Positions 8,304-16,397 of a DNA stretch of 64,000 bases are shown here, in pieces. Source of the stretch: Alkalinema pantanalense (GTDB taxonomy: Bacteria; Cyanobacteriota; Cyanobacteriia; Leptolyngbyales; Leptolyngbyaceae). A program made the position numbers and the translations under genes. Position 1 is the stretch's first letter. Every line of letters begins with the position of its first letter. The notes beneath the pieces were generated by a model, which was not told where the DNA came from, did not search any database, and saw only the letters and a list, made by a program, of their open reading frames with translations. Location: assembly GCF_050753345.1 (NCBI RefSeq), contig NZ_JBLZFX010000024.1:1-64000 (forward strand), given 5' to 3'.

Positions 8304-8717
8304 CTATTTTGAATCTCCCAGATTCGCCGTCCCCTCCACTTGTCCCACCACACGAACTTGCGAATTGTCCTGCGCCGTAAACTCAATCTTGACTTGATTT
8401 CGGCTTTGGTTTTGCGACTGGTTTTGAATTTGGATAATCTGCTGCGCCAGCCCTTGCAACTCTTGCTGGAACTCCTCATCCTCCACAAACTCCGCCTCTA
8501 ACACCGTCTCCACCTGCTTCAGAGCCGCCGGAGCCTCACCCTTTTCCGCCGCGATCGTCGCCAAATTTTCCGCCGTCTTCTTCCGTCCCGCAAACCGCGC
8601 CGCGATCGACTCCCACAATCGTTCGATCAACTTCTCCGCCGCCTTCCCCGCCGCACCCTCTGCAAACTTCTGCGCCGCCAACCCCAAAATCACCGCCGCC
8701 GTAATGGGTTCCGTCAT
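8304..8717 (-). CDS. small helical protein sharing a motif with the STAND NTPase
   Basis: The ATG at 8717 has GGAGA 7 bases upstream and gives 137 aa. Residues 1-45 are Ala/Gly-rich and amphipathic (AAVILGLAAQKFAEGAAGKAAEKL), a middle acidic helix follows (VLEAEFVEDEEFQQELQ), then a Gln/Asn-rich linker. The protein ends in AQDNSQVRVVGQ...NLGD, nearly the same as the motif at the N-terminus of the STAND protein (ARDHSQVRAVGQ...YLGD). Proteins of this shape are often encoded beside NTPases of this class in cyanobacteria. I infer a partner or effector role; no biochemical function is known to me. Confidence 0.6.
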   Translation of the reverse strand: MTEPITAAVILGLAAQKFAEGAAGKAAEKLIERLWESIAARFAGRKKTAENLATIAAEKGEAPAALKQVETVLEAEFVEDEEFQQELQGLAQQIIQIQNQSQNQSRNQVKIEFTAQDNSQVRVVGQVEGTANLGDSK

Positions 8718-8839
8718 CGCGATTTCTCCTACCAGAGACTTTGCCAACTCCATTATGGCAACTTCACCCAAAAAACAACCCATTCCGAAAACCCAACCAG
8801 CCCAGAAGCTTCGATCGCTTGTAAGTGAAATTTTGTAGG

Positions 8840-9042
8840 TCGATCGCGGGTATTCGATCCCCCTAAATTCCCCTTATTAAGGGATACTTTGAGTCAATCG
8901 AGCAAAAAATAGAGATTTTAGCAACTTTTCTCCTATTTACTCCGGTTCCCCCTTTATTAAGGGGGGGTAGGGGGGATCTGCAACCACCGGGAAAACTAAA
9001 TCGATCGCACTTACCTCGATCGCACTTACTCCGCAGCCCGAT
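8840..9042. repeat. 203-bp direct repeat, copy 1
   Basis: Near-identical to 9071-9273, offset 231 bp. It includes a GC-hairpin unit (8856-8978) and a detached copy of the last codons (DRAAE-stop) of the small gene at 9257. That shows the duplication happened after the gene was in place. Confidence 0.9.
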
Positions 9043-9070
9043 GGGAACTTTGAGTCAATCCAGCAAAACG

Positions 9071-9273
9071 TCGATCGCGGGTATTCGATCCCCCTAAATC
9101 CCCCTTATTAAGGGATACTTTGAGTCAATCGAGCAAAAAATAGAGATTTTAGCAACTTTTCTCCTATTTACTCCGGTTCCCCCTTTATTAAGGGGGGTTA
9201 GGGGGGATCTGCAACCACCGGGAAAACAAAGTCGATCGCACTTACCTCGATCGCACTTACTCCGCAGCCCGAT
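9071..9273. repeat. 203-bp direct repeat, copy 2
   Basis: Second copy of the 8840-9042 unit, containing the hairpin 9087-9209. Its right end is the true 3' end of the gene 9257-9478. A 28-bp spacer between the copies repeats part of the unit's own interior (gggaactttgagtcaatc). Confidence 0.9.
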
Positions 9274-9478
9274 CGCGCTGCATGATGCTCACGTATTGCC
9301 AATCCGAACCGGGAACCGGAACCGGAACACTCCAGCGAATACGATCGCTAAAATGCACAACATGCAACTGGTTAATCGCTGATTGCACATCTTCACGAGT
9401 GCCAAATAAATAAAACTGCAACGGTCTACGCTGCGAATCAGTTACACGATCGGAACTATCAAAACCAATAAACATGGG
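9257..9478 (-). CDS. conserved hypothetical small protein, 73 aa
   Basis: The start at 9478 is preceded by AGGAG at a good distance. The protein reads MFIGFDSSDRVTDS, then FYLFGTREDVQSAINQLHVV and DRIRWSVPVPVPGSDWQYVSIM, suggesting a small alpha/beta domain. Similar short proteins occur in cyanobacteria without known function. The 3' end lies in a duplicated segment; the duplicate of its last codons is at 9020-9042. Confidence 0.6.
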   Translation of the reverse strand, partial: PMFIGFDSSDRVTDSQRRPLQFYLFGTREDVQSAINQLHVVHFSDRIRWSVPVPVPGSDWQYVSIMQRDRAAE

Positions 9479-9519
9479 ATTTCTCCTGAATGGGGTGACG
9501 GGAAGAAACCCCAAAAACT

Positions 9520-9770
9520 AAGACCACCCTTTTGCGCAGGACAAGTAGGGTGGCCCGATCGAATGTTACAATCCGTGTCAGACCGCCTAGCTGTCTAGAC
9601 CAGCTTGGGGGTTTAGCTACCCTTTGTTGTTTGCAGCAACGCTGGGTAGCGCCTTAATTTTCGGGAGCTAAGCTGATCAATCGGGAAGTTTAACACGGTT
9701 GTACTCAGCTATGAGAGACAAGCCTACGGAAAACAAGGGGGTCTGTCAACCCCACGAGACACTTCGCAAC
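9520..9770. other. non-coding segment with several inverted repeats
   Basis: No convincing gene lies in 9479-9936. Within it CCACCCT (9524-9530) pairs with AGGGTGG (9547-9553), GCTACCC (about 9616) pairs with GGGTAGC (about 9640), and ggggtctgtcaacccc (about 9740) forms a small hairpin. The mix resembles a structured RNA or leader, but I cannot assign a known RNA family. Confidence 0.3.
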
Positions 9771-9936
9771 AATGCGGATTAGCACGCTCCATGGAGTCGA
9801 TCGTGCACTCCGACCTCCCCCCCAATTCCCCCAGCAACCATTCCACATTGTGCCAAGCGTTCCGTTTCTTGCAAATGGTATTACAATAATTCCATTTGGA
9901 ACAGAAGAACTACTAGCATTCAAGCAGGCACTAAAC

Positions 9937-10536
9937 ATGCGTTTAGGCAAAGTCGTCAAATCCAACTCCCACTGCGATTACATCGTCCAAGTTGACGACG
10001 AAACAGAATTTCTCGATGCCCCCAAAGCCGACGACTATGGATTTGGCACCTTTGTCAAACTTGAGGAAAACCACGGTCGCCACTGGGCAGTCGGTTTAGT
10101 CTACAACTCCCAACTCCTCAACCCCAATTTCAATAACCTCGGCCCCCGCCTCACCAGCGAACCCGACCCCGTCTTTGCCCCCGACCTGATCACCGAAACC
10201 CGCACGCTCCTCTGGACAGTCTTGATTGGCAACTTAAATCCCACCCCCACCTACGGGATTCAAGGCATTCCCCGCGTCGTCGTCCCCGTAGATACCCCCG
10301 TGGTCAAAATGACCCGCGACGAAATTCATCAATTTCACCTTGACCCCCAAGGCCGATCGCAATTCACCTACTACAGCCACCTGTTGCAAGCAGGCGGCAG
10401 CTTCGCCAAGCAACTCACCTACCAAGTGCTGACTGAATTGATTGACGCCAAAATGTTCACCGGCCCCGAAGAACGCGCCTTAATTGTGCTCTCGAAGGAT
10501 TTGGCATGGCGTAATACCGTCGCAGCCATGCGTTAA
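9937..10536 (+). CDS. conserved cyanobacterial protein with HAS-barrel-like domain
   Basis: The 199-aa product starts MRLGKVVKSNSHCDYIVQVDDETE, followed by YGFGTFVKLEE, HWAVGLVYNSQLLNPNF and TLLWTVLIG. The small beta-rich N-terminus resembles the HAS-barrel that begins HerA-type ATPases, but no P-loop follows. The C-terminal part is helical. Function unknown. The start at 9937 is chosen because the family-like sequence begins there; a frame to 9772 is open but its extra 55 residues look like non-coding DNA. Confidence 0.55.
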   Translation: MRLGKVVKSNSHCDYIVQVDDETEFLDAPKADDYGFGTFVKLEENHGRHWAVGLVYNSQLLNPNFNNLGPRLTSEPDPVFAPDLITETRTLLWTVLIGNLNPTPTYGIQGIPRVVVPVDTPVVKMTRDEIHQFHLDPQGRSQFTYYSHLLQAGGSFAKQLTYQVLTELIDAKMFTGPEERALIVLSKDLAWRNTVAAMR

Positions 10537-10593
10537 ACCCACCCCGATCGGCCATGGACGATCGCCCAAGCAGTAGACCCTTCGATCGTGCAT

Positions 10594-10660
10594 AAAAAAC
10601 CTCCCAGGCTGGAAGCTTGGGAGGTTAAATTTGTCAGGGTGCATCTACCATTCCCCTATA
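10594..10660 (-). ncRNA. candidate small RNA, copy 1
   Basis: Read on the minus strand, a TATAGG element is followed by about 20 nt (ATGGTAGATGCACCCTGACA), then by a GC-rich hairpin AACCTCCCA...TGGGAGG ending in a run of six T. This is the shape of a 60-70-nt RNA with its own intrinsic terminator. A second copy lies 113 bp away. No -35 element is convincing, so the call rests on hairpin, T-run and duplication. Confidence 0.4.
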
Positions 10661-10706
10661 CTTCAGTGATCGAATTCCATCAGGAAAAAACAGAAAAAAA
10701 GATTAT

Positions 10707-10773
10707 AAAAAACCTCCCAGGCCGGGAGCTTGGGAGGTCAAATTTGTCAGGGTGCATCTACCATTCCTCTATA
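10707..10773 (-). ncRNA. candidate small RNA, copy 2
   Basis: Same organisation as the copy at 10594: TATA-like element, conserved single-stranded segment, hairpin CCTCCCA...TGGGAGG with T-run on the minus strand. The substitutions fall in the loop or next to the stem and keep the stem intact, which favours a functional structure. Confidence 0.4.
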
Positions 10774-10907
10774 CTTCAGTGATCGAATTCCATCAGGAAA
10801 AAACCAACAAAAAAATCAAAATTAGCCACAAATCTTCCGTAAGCGATACCTCGTCCCCGACTTCTTCACGAATGGGTTTAATGCTCTAGATGGAGTCCGT
10901 ATTTTCC

Positions 10908-11252
10908 TCATTTTGCTTGATGCTCACTAAAAATCAGGTAGGCCGCTCCCGCCAACAGCATCCCAGCAAAAACATAATTGCGGGTAAAGGGAACTTTCAT
11001 GTAAGCCACACTAAACCCCGCAAAGATCACCATCGTAATAATTTCCTGGAGCACTTTGAGCTGCGGTAGGCTGAAATAATGGTTGCCAAGCCGATTCGCA
11101 GGCACTTGAAAACAATACTCAAAAAACGCGATCGCCCAACTCACCACGATCGCCACCCACAACGGCGCGGTTTTCAGATCCTTCAAATGCCCGTACCAGG
11201 CAAAGGTCATAAACACATTGGAAATCATCAACAATACGATCGGCTGTAGCAC
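10908..11252 (-). CDS. DMT-superfamily DUF486 membrane protein
   Basis: The 114-aa protein has four hydrophobic segments (about 2-18, 30-48, 66-88, 94-110) and the DUF486 hallmarks NVFMTFAWYGHLK, FFEYCFQVPANR and LKVLQEIITMVIF. DUF486 proteins are small multidrug-resistance-like membrane proteins of the drug/metabolite-transporter superfamily, probably dimeric; substrate unknown. It stands alone with its promoter facing the XRE gene at 11335. Confidence 0.9.
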   Translation of the reverse strand: MLQPIVLLMISNVFMTFAWYGHLKDLKTAPLWVAIVVSWAIAFFEYCFQVPANRLGNHYFSLPQLKVLQEIITMVIFAGFSVAYMKVPFTRNYVFAGMLLAGAAYLIFSEHQAK

Positions 11253-11334
11253 CTTGTGTCCTCAATAATCGTTTACGTCATTCCCTAGCATCAGTATGGG
11301 ATATTTAAAATTGGGATCGTGTGTAAGGTAAGCC

Positions 11335-12039
11335 ATGTCATTCAGCCCATCTTTAAACCAGCCATCTAACCAGCCATCTAACGCCAGTCCATCCCAGGCA
11401 TCCCAGCAGGAATACACTGAGCGGTTGCAAGCTCTGATGCAGGCCCAAGGCATTCCCAGCTTTCGTAACCTGAGCCAACGGGCGGGCATTTCAGAAAAGG
11501 CCATTACCAGGCTACGGCGGGGCCATCTTCCGCTGATGAAAATTCGGACGCTGACACGATTAGCGGCTGTTCTGGAAATCTCGATCGAAGACTTATTCCA
11601 GCAATTTTCCCAAGGCACTCTTCCAACGCCATCCCATCATCTACAAGGAGATCTACAAGCAGATTTACAAGGGGAGTACGATCGCCTCATACAACAGTTA
11701 CAGCAACAGCGGGAACAACTCTGGCAGGAATTTCAGCAAACCAGCTTGCAAACGTTAGAACCGTGGTTAGTTCAATGGTCTGCCGCTACCCACGCCGCCC
11801 AGAAAAATCCCCAATTACCCGCCGTTAATCTCATTCCCCTAGTGCGACCTGTGGAAACGCTAATGCAACAATGGGGACTCATCCCGATCGGCATTGTAGG
11901 CGAGGAAGTCCTTTTCGATCCCCACCTACATCAACCCATGGAGGGCAGCACCAATCCAGGCGATCGGGTAAGAATCCGTTATTGCGGCTACCATCAGGGA
12001 GAAAAGCTGCTCTATCGTGCAAAAGTCAGCCCAGTCTAG
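11335..12039 (+). CDS. XRE-type HTH protein fused to a GrpE-like C-terminus
   Basis: Residues 26-85 form an HTH (LQALMQAQGIPSFRNLSQRAGISEKAI and LTRLAAVLEISIEDL). A Gln-rich coiled coil (about 100-150) follows. The last 70 residues (VRPVETLMQQWGLIPIGIVGEEVLFDPHLH) match the beta domain of GrpE, which contacts DnaK (compare GrpE PIG..G..FDP..H). Proteins of this kind occur in cyanobacteria. A role linking DNA binding to chaperone contact is inference. The start is ATG 11335; the first 25 residues are Ser/Pro/Gln-rich. Confidence 0.8.
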   Translation: MSFSPSLNQPSNQPSNASPSQASQQEYTERLQALMQAQGIPSFRNLSQRAGISEKAITRLRRGHLPLMKIRTLTRLAAVLEISIEDLFQQFSQGTLPTPSHHLQGDLQADLQGEYDRLIQQLQQQREQLWQEFQQTSLQTLEPWLVQWSAATHAAQKNPQLPAVNLIPLVRPVETLMQQWGLIPIGIVGEEVLFDPHLHQPMEGSTNPGDRVRIRYCGYHQGEKLLYRAKVSPV

Positions 12040-12041
12040 GT

Positions 12042-12114
12042 CAGCCCAATATTAGTTAGCCCAATATTAGTTAGCCCAATATTAGTCAGTCCAATATTAG
12101 TCAGCCCAATATTA
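12042..12114. repeat. 15-bp tandem repeat, five copies
   Basis: Directly after the stop of the XRE-GrpE gene come five units of cagcccaatattagt with T/C variation. The gccca/aatatt content gives no strong hairpin. It looks like the short tandem repeats common between cyanobacterial genes. Confidence 0.9.
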
Positions 12115-12143
12115 AACCCGCCGCAAGATCCGACACTAGCCCC

Positions 12144-12781
12144 GTGAGAACCACCCAAAAAGGCGATGAAAGGTCAGTTGAGATAGTCGTCATCATCAAT
12201 CGAAAGCGCACAATACGCCCTCGCATCGAAGACCAAGCCACCCTCCAGGAACGCAATCGCATCGCCCGCGAAATCCACGACGGCCTTGGCCACACCCTCG
12301 CTGCCCAAACTATTCAGATCAACCATGCGATTCTCTTCTGGCAGTCCGATCCCCCGCAAGCCCTCATCTTTCTAAAAGAAGCCAAACAGTTAGGAGCCGC
12401 AGCGCTACTAGAGGTGCGAAAATCTGTTTCCATGCTGCGAACACCCTGCCTTACCCGCAGAAATGAATATGGCCCTCTTTCCTATCCTTCAAGAACCTCT
12501 GACGAATATTGCGAAACATGCCGCTGCAACCACCGCAACTATTGAATTGCAAACTATTTCAACCGGAATAGTCCCCCCTGGGACACGTAACACCCAGTGG
12601 CTGCATTTATTGATCGATCGTAGACAATGGCAAGGGCTTCAACCCGACCCAAAATACCACAGGCTTTGGCCTACAAGGAATACGAGAACGCGCTGCGGCC
12701 CTCGGGGGAACCCTGACCATCCAGAGCCATCCCTATCAAGGCTGTTCCATTTTGGTTCCCCTTCCCCTATCTCCTTCCTAA
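12144..12781 (-). other. see plus-strand entry; nothing on this strand
   Basis: No minus-strand gene is supported here; open frames on this strand mirror the decayed kinase gene on the plus strand. Confidence 0.3.
12144..12781 (+). pseudogene. NarL/DesK-type sensor histidine kinase, decayed
   Basis: The first part carries the HisKA_3 phospho-site ERNRIAREIHDGLGHTLAA and LLEVRKSVSMLR. A shifted frame from about 12463 continues with FPILQEPLTNIAKHAAAT (N box). A third frame from about 12628 gives VDNGKGFNPTQN, GFGLQGIRERAAALGG (G box) and LTIQSHPYQGCSILVPL, ending at TAA 12779-12781. The span between H box and N box is too short, implying a deletion as well as frameshifts. The sensor part upstream is absent. 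No functional kinase can be made. Confidence 0.85.
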
Positions 12782-12783
12782 CC

Positions 12784-13191
12784 ATGATTCGCCCCCCCTT
12801 TGACGATGACGAATACGTCTCCCAAGCCATGCGCCTAGGAGCTAAGGCTATTTACTCAAGGACACCGAACCGGAAGAGCTCACCCTTGCCATCCGTGCAG
12901 TACACAAGGGCCATACCCAACTGGGCCCCGGTCTCTTTGAAAAAGTCCTGCCCCCCGCCTGAACCAACCCTCTCCACTGCCCCGCCGCCAGAATTGGCCC
13001 ACCTGACCAGCCGGGAATTGGAAGTCCTGTATCTCCTCGCCTCCGGTTCCAATAATCGCGAAATTGCTGAAGCGCTCTTTTTGTCAGAAAACACCGTCAA
13101 GAATTACGTCACCAACATTTTGAGTCAATTGCGATTACGCGATCGTACTCAAGCAGCGCTCCTGGCTCAGTCTCTCTTCAGAACGCAGTAA
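12784..13191 (+). pseudogene. NarL-type response regulator, decayed
   Basis: The frame enters at FDDDEYVSQAMRLGAK, late in a receiver domain; the phospho-acceptor Asp region is missing. A one-base loss then shifts the frame (GYLLKDTEPEELTLAIRAVHKG lies in the next frame and ends at TGA), and a second shift restores PELAHLTSRELEVLYLLASG and the LuxR-type HTH NREIAEALFLSENTVKNYV. It is the natural partner of the kinase remnant 3 bp upstream. Confidence 0.85.
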
Positions 13192-13280
13192 TCCACCTGG
13201 TAATCAGTTAATCCCCCAAACGCTATCCTGATAAGCTAGGAGCCAACAAGGTTCACTCCTAAATGTATTGATCCACCCAA

Positions 13281-13754
13281 ATGATTTCAGAGCCTTCCTT
13301 AGACGCTTGTATCAATACCCTTGGTTTACGCACGATCGATCGTCATCTTTTGATTTGTGCCGATCAAACCAAGCCCCTCTGCTGTAGCCATGAAGCAGGC
13401 TTAGCTGCTTGGAACTACTTGAAGCGACGCCTGAGTGAACTCAAGCTGGATCAACCCCAACCCGATCGGCCTACCTCTATCTTTCGCACCAAAGCTAATT
13501 GCTTAAGAGTGTGTCAACAAGGGCCTATCCTGGTAGTGTATCCTGAAGGAGTGTGGTACCGATGTGCAACGCCCGAGGTTATTGAACAAATTATTCAGCA
13601 GCATTTAATCAGAGGGCAAATTGTTCAAGAGTATGCTTTTTTAGAGCATCCCTTAAACCTCAGACAGCACCTAAGCGATCAAACCCTAAGCAACCAGAAG
13701 GAGAATCCCCAGCTTACCGACTCCCTAGAAATTCCCGAGGGGGGCCTGCCCTAA
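13281..13754 (+). CDS. (2Fe-2S) ferredoxin-domain protein, thioredoxin-like fold
   Basis: The 157-aa protein begins with a strand and cysteine segment HLLICADQTKPLCC, followed by AAWNYLKRRL and, after about 40 residues, ANCLRVCQQGPILVVYPEGVWY. That is the spacing of thioredoxin-like [2Fe-2S] ferredoxins related to NuoE and to cobalamin-pathway ferredoxins. Four cysteines (one from the CC pair plus the NC..VC pair) are available to bind the cluster. The last 40 residues are an unstructured tail. Electron partner unknown; ATG 13281 gives the family-like start. Confidence 0.85.
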   Translation: MISEPSLDACINTLGLRTIDRHLLICADQTKPLCCSHEAGLAAWNYLKRRLSELKLDQPQPDRPTSIFRTKANCLRVCQQGPILVVYPEGVWYRCATPEVIEQIIQQHLIRGQIVQEYAFLEHPLNLRQHLSDQTLSNQKENPQLTDSLEIPEGGLP

Positions 13755-14235
13755 GCCCTCGTTCTTGGTGCTACTAAGTGATTTAGCGCTGTAGCTTTAG
13801 TGCTGTAGCTTTAGCGCTGTGGCTTTAGTACTGGGCTTTGGTGCTCTGCTCTTGTGCTGCTCCGAGTACTCCCCAGTGCTCTACTTAATTTCTTGTCTTC
13901 AGCTTGCCTTAGCTGACCGATCTCAACGCACAATCTTAAAACTTTCCAAGGTAACTTTTTTGGGGTGTCGTATACAATAGCACTAAGTAAAATGGCACTC
14001 AGTGAACCGATCGGGAATCAAGTGCAAAATCTTTGAAGGTTCTTGCCTTCGTACCGATAGTTTTGCAGTCTGTTTGGGAATATTCACTGTATCTACCCAG
14101 CATGGCAGAAATTGACGAATCTTGCATCCGTAATCTCCTACGGCAAGTTTCTTAACAATGGGCTGGTTCCTCAGGTTCCATCCCGCAACCGACCAACGAG
14201 TTCACCCTATCGATATCCAGGCAATACGAGTCAAT
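13755..14235. other. gene-free stretch with short tandem repeat
   Basis: No gene is supported. Between about 13784 and 13845 the sequence gcgctgtagctttagt recurs three times with variations, then degrades. The remainder is presumably the promoter and leader of the response regulator. Confidence 0.6.
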
Positions 14236-14886
14236 ATGAAGGAAGCTACTAACATCATCCCAAAAAAGTTACTCCTCATTGACGATGACCCCAACCTCAT
14301 CTTGTTGGTCAAGGATTACCTGGAGTTTCGTGGCTATGAGGTGATTACCGCCGAAAATGGTCGGGAGGCACTGGAAGTTCTCGAAGGGCACACCCCTGAC
14401 ATGATTATCTGCGATGTCATGATGCCCGAGATGGACGGATATTCGCTCGTCAGTGCCATTCGTAACGATCCTAAAACCAATTGGATTCCTGTTCTCTTTC
14501 TCTCCGCAAAGGGCCAAAGCCAAGACCGCGTCAAGGGGTTAAATATTGGGGCCGATGTCTACATGGTTAAGCCCTTTGAGCCAGAAGAATTAGTTGCCCA
14601 AGTGGAATCTTCTCTTAAGCAAGCTTCCCGACTGATCCAACATAAGGACTCTAAGGGCGGAGATGGTTCGCCGAAGATTCAAGTGCCCTTTGATGTGGAA
14701 CTGACGCCCACCGAACTGCGGGTAGTTCAGTTTGTGGCACGAGGGCGAGCCAATCGCGAAATTGCTGAAGAAATGAACGTCAGTCAACGGACGATCGAAA
14801 GCCATGTCAGCAACATGCTGGGCAAAACGGGTCTGCACAATCGCACGGAACTAGCACGCTGGGCTCTAGAAAACAATATGGCTTAA
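14236..14886 (+). CDS. NarL-family response regulator (Ycf29-like)
   Basis: Two domains are clear. The receiver (about 12-130) has KLLLIDDDP, the phospho-acceptor in MIICDVMMPEMDGY, LFLSAKGQ and the switch Lys in MVKPFEPEEL. The C-terminal LuxR HTH has LTPTELRVVQFVARGRANREI and SQRTIESHVSNMLGKTG. The overall sequence resembles cyanobacterial and plastid Ycf29-type regulators; I am less sure of orthology than of the class. No kinase gene is adjacent. ATG 14236 is preferred; an upstream frame from 14158 adds 26 residues not typical of receivers. Confidence 0.85.
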   Translation: MKEATNIIPKKLLLIDDDPNLILLVKDYLEFRGYEVITAENGREALEVLEGHTPDMIICDVMMPEMDGYSLVSAIRNDPKTNWIPVLFLSAKGQSQDRVKGLNIGADVYMVKPFEPEELVAQVESSLKQASRLIQHKDSKGGDGSPKIQVPFDVELTPTELRVVQFVARGRANREIAEEMNVSQRTIESHVSNMLGKTGLHNRTELARWALENNMA

Positions 14887-14920
14887 TTAACGAAAAAGAC
14901 GCGCTATTACACGATCGAAT

Positions 14921-16237
14921 CTATAGCGAATCCGGCGATCTCGCTAAATCGGCAGTCAGAAAGTCAATAAATTGCCTTGCCGATCGCCCCGATCGCCCAT
15001 TGTGTCGGGTGGCCCACTGCAAGGCTCGAAACTCCACTTCTGACTGTGGGAGTTTGATTTCTGCCCGTTGAGCCAAGTGCTGTACCATCGCTAAATAAGT
15101 GGTCTGATCGGCAGGTTCAAAGGTGAGGGTTAGACCAAAGCGATCGCTGAAGGAAAGCTTTTCCTGTAATGTATCCCATTGGTGAATTTCATCGGCATCC
15201 TTGGGTCTGGGCCGATCGCCGTAAAATTCGCGAATTAAGTGCCGTCGATTGGATGTGGCATACACCACTGTATTCAACGATCGGGCCGTCACATTCCCTT
15301 CCAAGACGACCTTCAGAGCTTTGTAGGCATCATCGTCCTCTTCAAAGGACAAATCATCGACGAAAATAATAAATTTCTGGGGCACATCCCGTAGCTGTTC
15401 CACAATTTGCGGCAGGGACAGGAGTTCTGCTTTGGTCACTTCCACTAACCGCAGTCCCCGACCTCCATAGGTTTGCAGCAAGCTTTTAATTAACGACGAC
15501 TTCCCTGATCCGCGACTGCCGTAGAGCAAAACATGGAGCGCAGGATACCCTGCTAGGAGTGCCTCGGTGTTTTGTAACAGTGCATCTCGCTGCCATTCGT
15601 AACCAATTAAATCTAGCGTTTGAATCGGATCGGGATTGGGAATTCCAACGAGTTCTCCCTGCTGCCAGGTAAAGGCTTTAAACGTTGCAAACAGTCCTGT
15701 GCCGTGTTGTCGATAATATCCCCCTAATGCTTGCAATTGTGTTGACCAATCCGATCCTTTAGATAAGAGATCTGAATCCGTTTGGGATTGATTGGCAGGA
15801 ATCCCCACGCTTTCTGCACTGATCCAAACAGGCAGTTCCACATTGGCCACGACACTATTGACCATTGCCCCGATCGTTTCACCGGTTAAATCTGCCAATC
15901 CCTGCAAAATGGATAAATCTCGCTGGGCTGCTGCAATCACAGCAGGATTAATGGCATCGATCGAACATTTTTGTAACATTCGAGTCAATGGATTATCTGC
16001 CTTCAGGACGAGCGATCGAACATAGCTGTCCCAACTAAGGGATAGAGGGGCGATTGCCTGAAACCATAGACTGTAGGCTTCTAAAACCAGGACTTCCCCA
16101 TCCCAAGACGGTTGGGGTGCAGCTTGGCGAATCGATCGCAATAAATGGACAAATGCTGCTGCAATCGGATCTTCCAACGTCGATCGATACAGCGTCAACG
16201 ACATCAAGTCCCGATGCAATTGCGTGACCTTCACCAT
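14921..16237 (-). CDS. DUF815 family AAA-type ATPase
   Basis: The 438-aa protein has Walker A GSRGSGKSSLIKSLL (about 245), Walker B FIIFVDDLSFEEDD (about 295), a sensor-like VVYATSNRRHL with the conserved EFYGD, and SFSDRFGLTL followed by YLAMVQHLA. These are diagnostic of DUF815 ATPases, distant relatives of DnaA/RuvB-like AAA+ proteins, function unknown. The N-terminal 200 residues are helical. The gene is convergent with the response regulator, 35 bp apart. Confidence 0.9.
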   Translation of the reverse strand: MVKVTQLHRDLMSLTLYRSTLEDPIAAAFVHLLRSIRQAAPQPSWDGEVLVLEAYSLWFQAIAPLSLSWDSYVRSLVLKADNPLTRMLQKCSIDAINPAVIAAAQRDLSILQGLADLTGETIGAMVNSVVANVELPVWISAESVGIPANQSQTDSDLLSKGSDWSTQLQALGGYYRQHGTGLFATFKAFTWQQGELVGIPNPDPIQTLDLIGYEWQRDALLQNTEALLAGYPALHVLLYGSRGSGKSSLIKSLLQTYGGRGLRLVEVTKAELLSLPQIVEQLRDVPQKFIIFVDDLSFEEDDDAYKALKVVLEGNVTARSLNTVVYATSNRRHLIREFYGDRPRPKDADEIHQWDTLQEKLSFSDRFGLTLTFEPADQTTYLAMVQHLAQRAEIKLPQSEVEFRALQWATRHNGRSGRSARQFIDFLTADLARSPDSL

Positions 16238-16397
16238 ATGATGACTCCTAACTTCTTTGAGGATTGCAATTCAATCTAAAGTAAACCTTCAATGCTGATT
16301 GCGCTCTGTGTACTTTGCTTGCGTACAAGTACACGTTTAAAAGCTAGAAATGCAAGCGATGGAAATCCAGCGATATGTAGCTTTCAAAGGATTAAAA

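Larger units (their letters stand above)
10594..10804. repeat. 98-bp element in tandem
   Basis: Copies at 10594-10691 and 10707-10804 differ at only about four positions, with a 15-bp A-rich spacer. The conserved block includes the hairpin, the segment gtcagggtgcatctacca and gtgatcgaattccatcagg. This explains most of the gene-free stretch 10537-10907; I see nothing else in the remaining bases. Confidence 0.95.

Noticed and set aside
8840..9273. CRISPR array
   Set aside because: Only two long near-identical copies with a short spacer; hairpins resemble MITEs, not CRISPR repeats.
10588..10782. 64-codon frame over the tandem element as a gene
   Set aside because: It is an accident of the repeated element; both copies give partly the same residues because the DNA is repeated.
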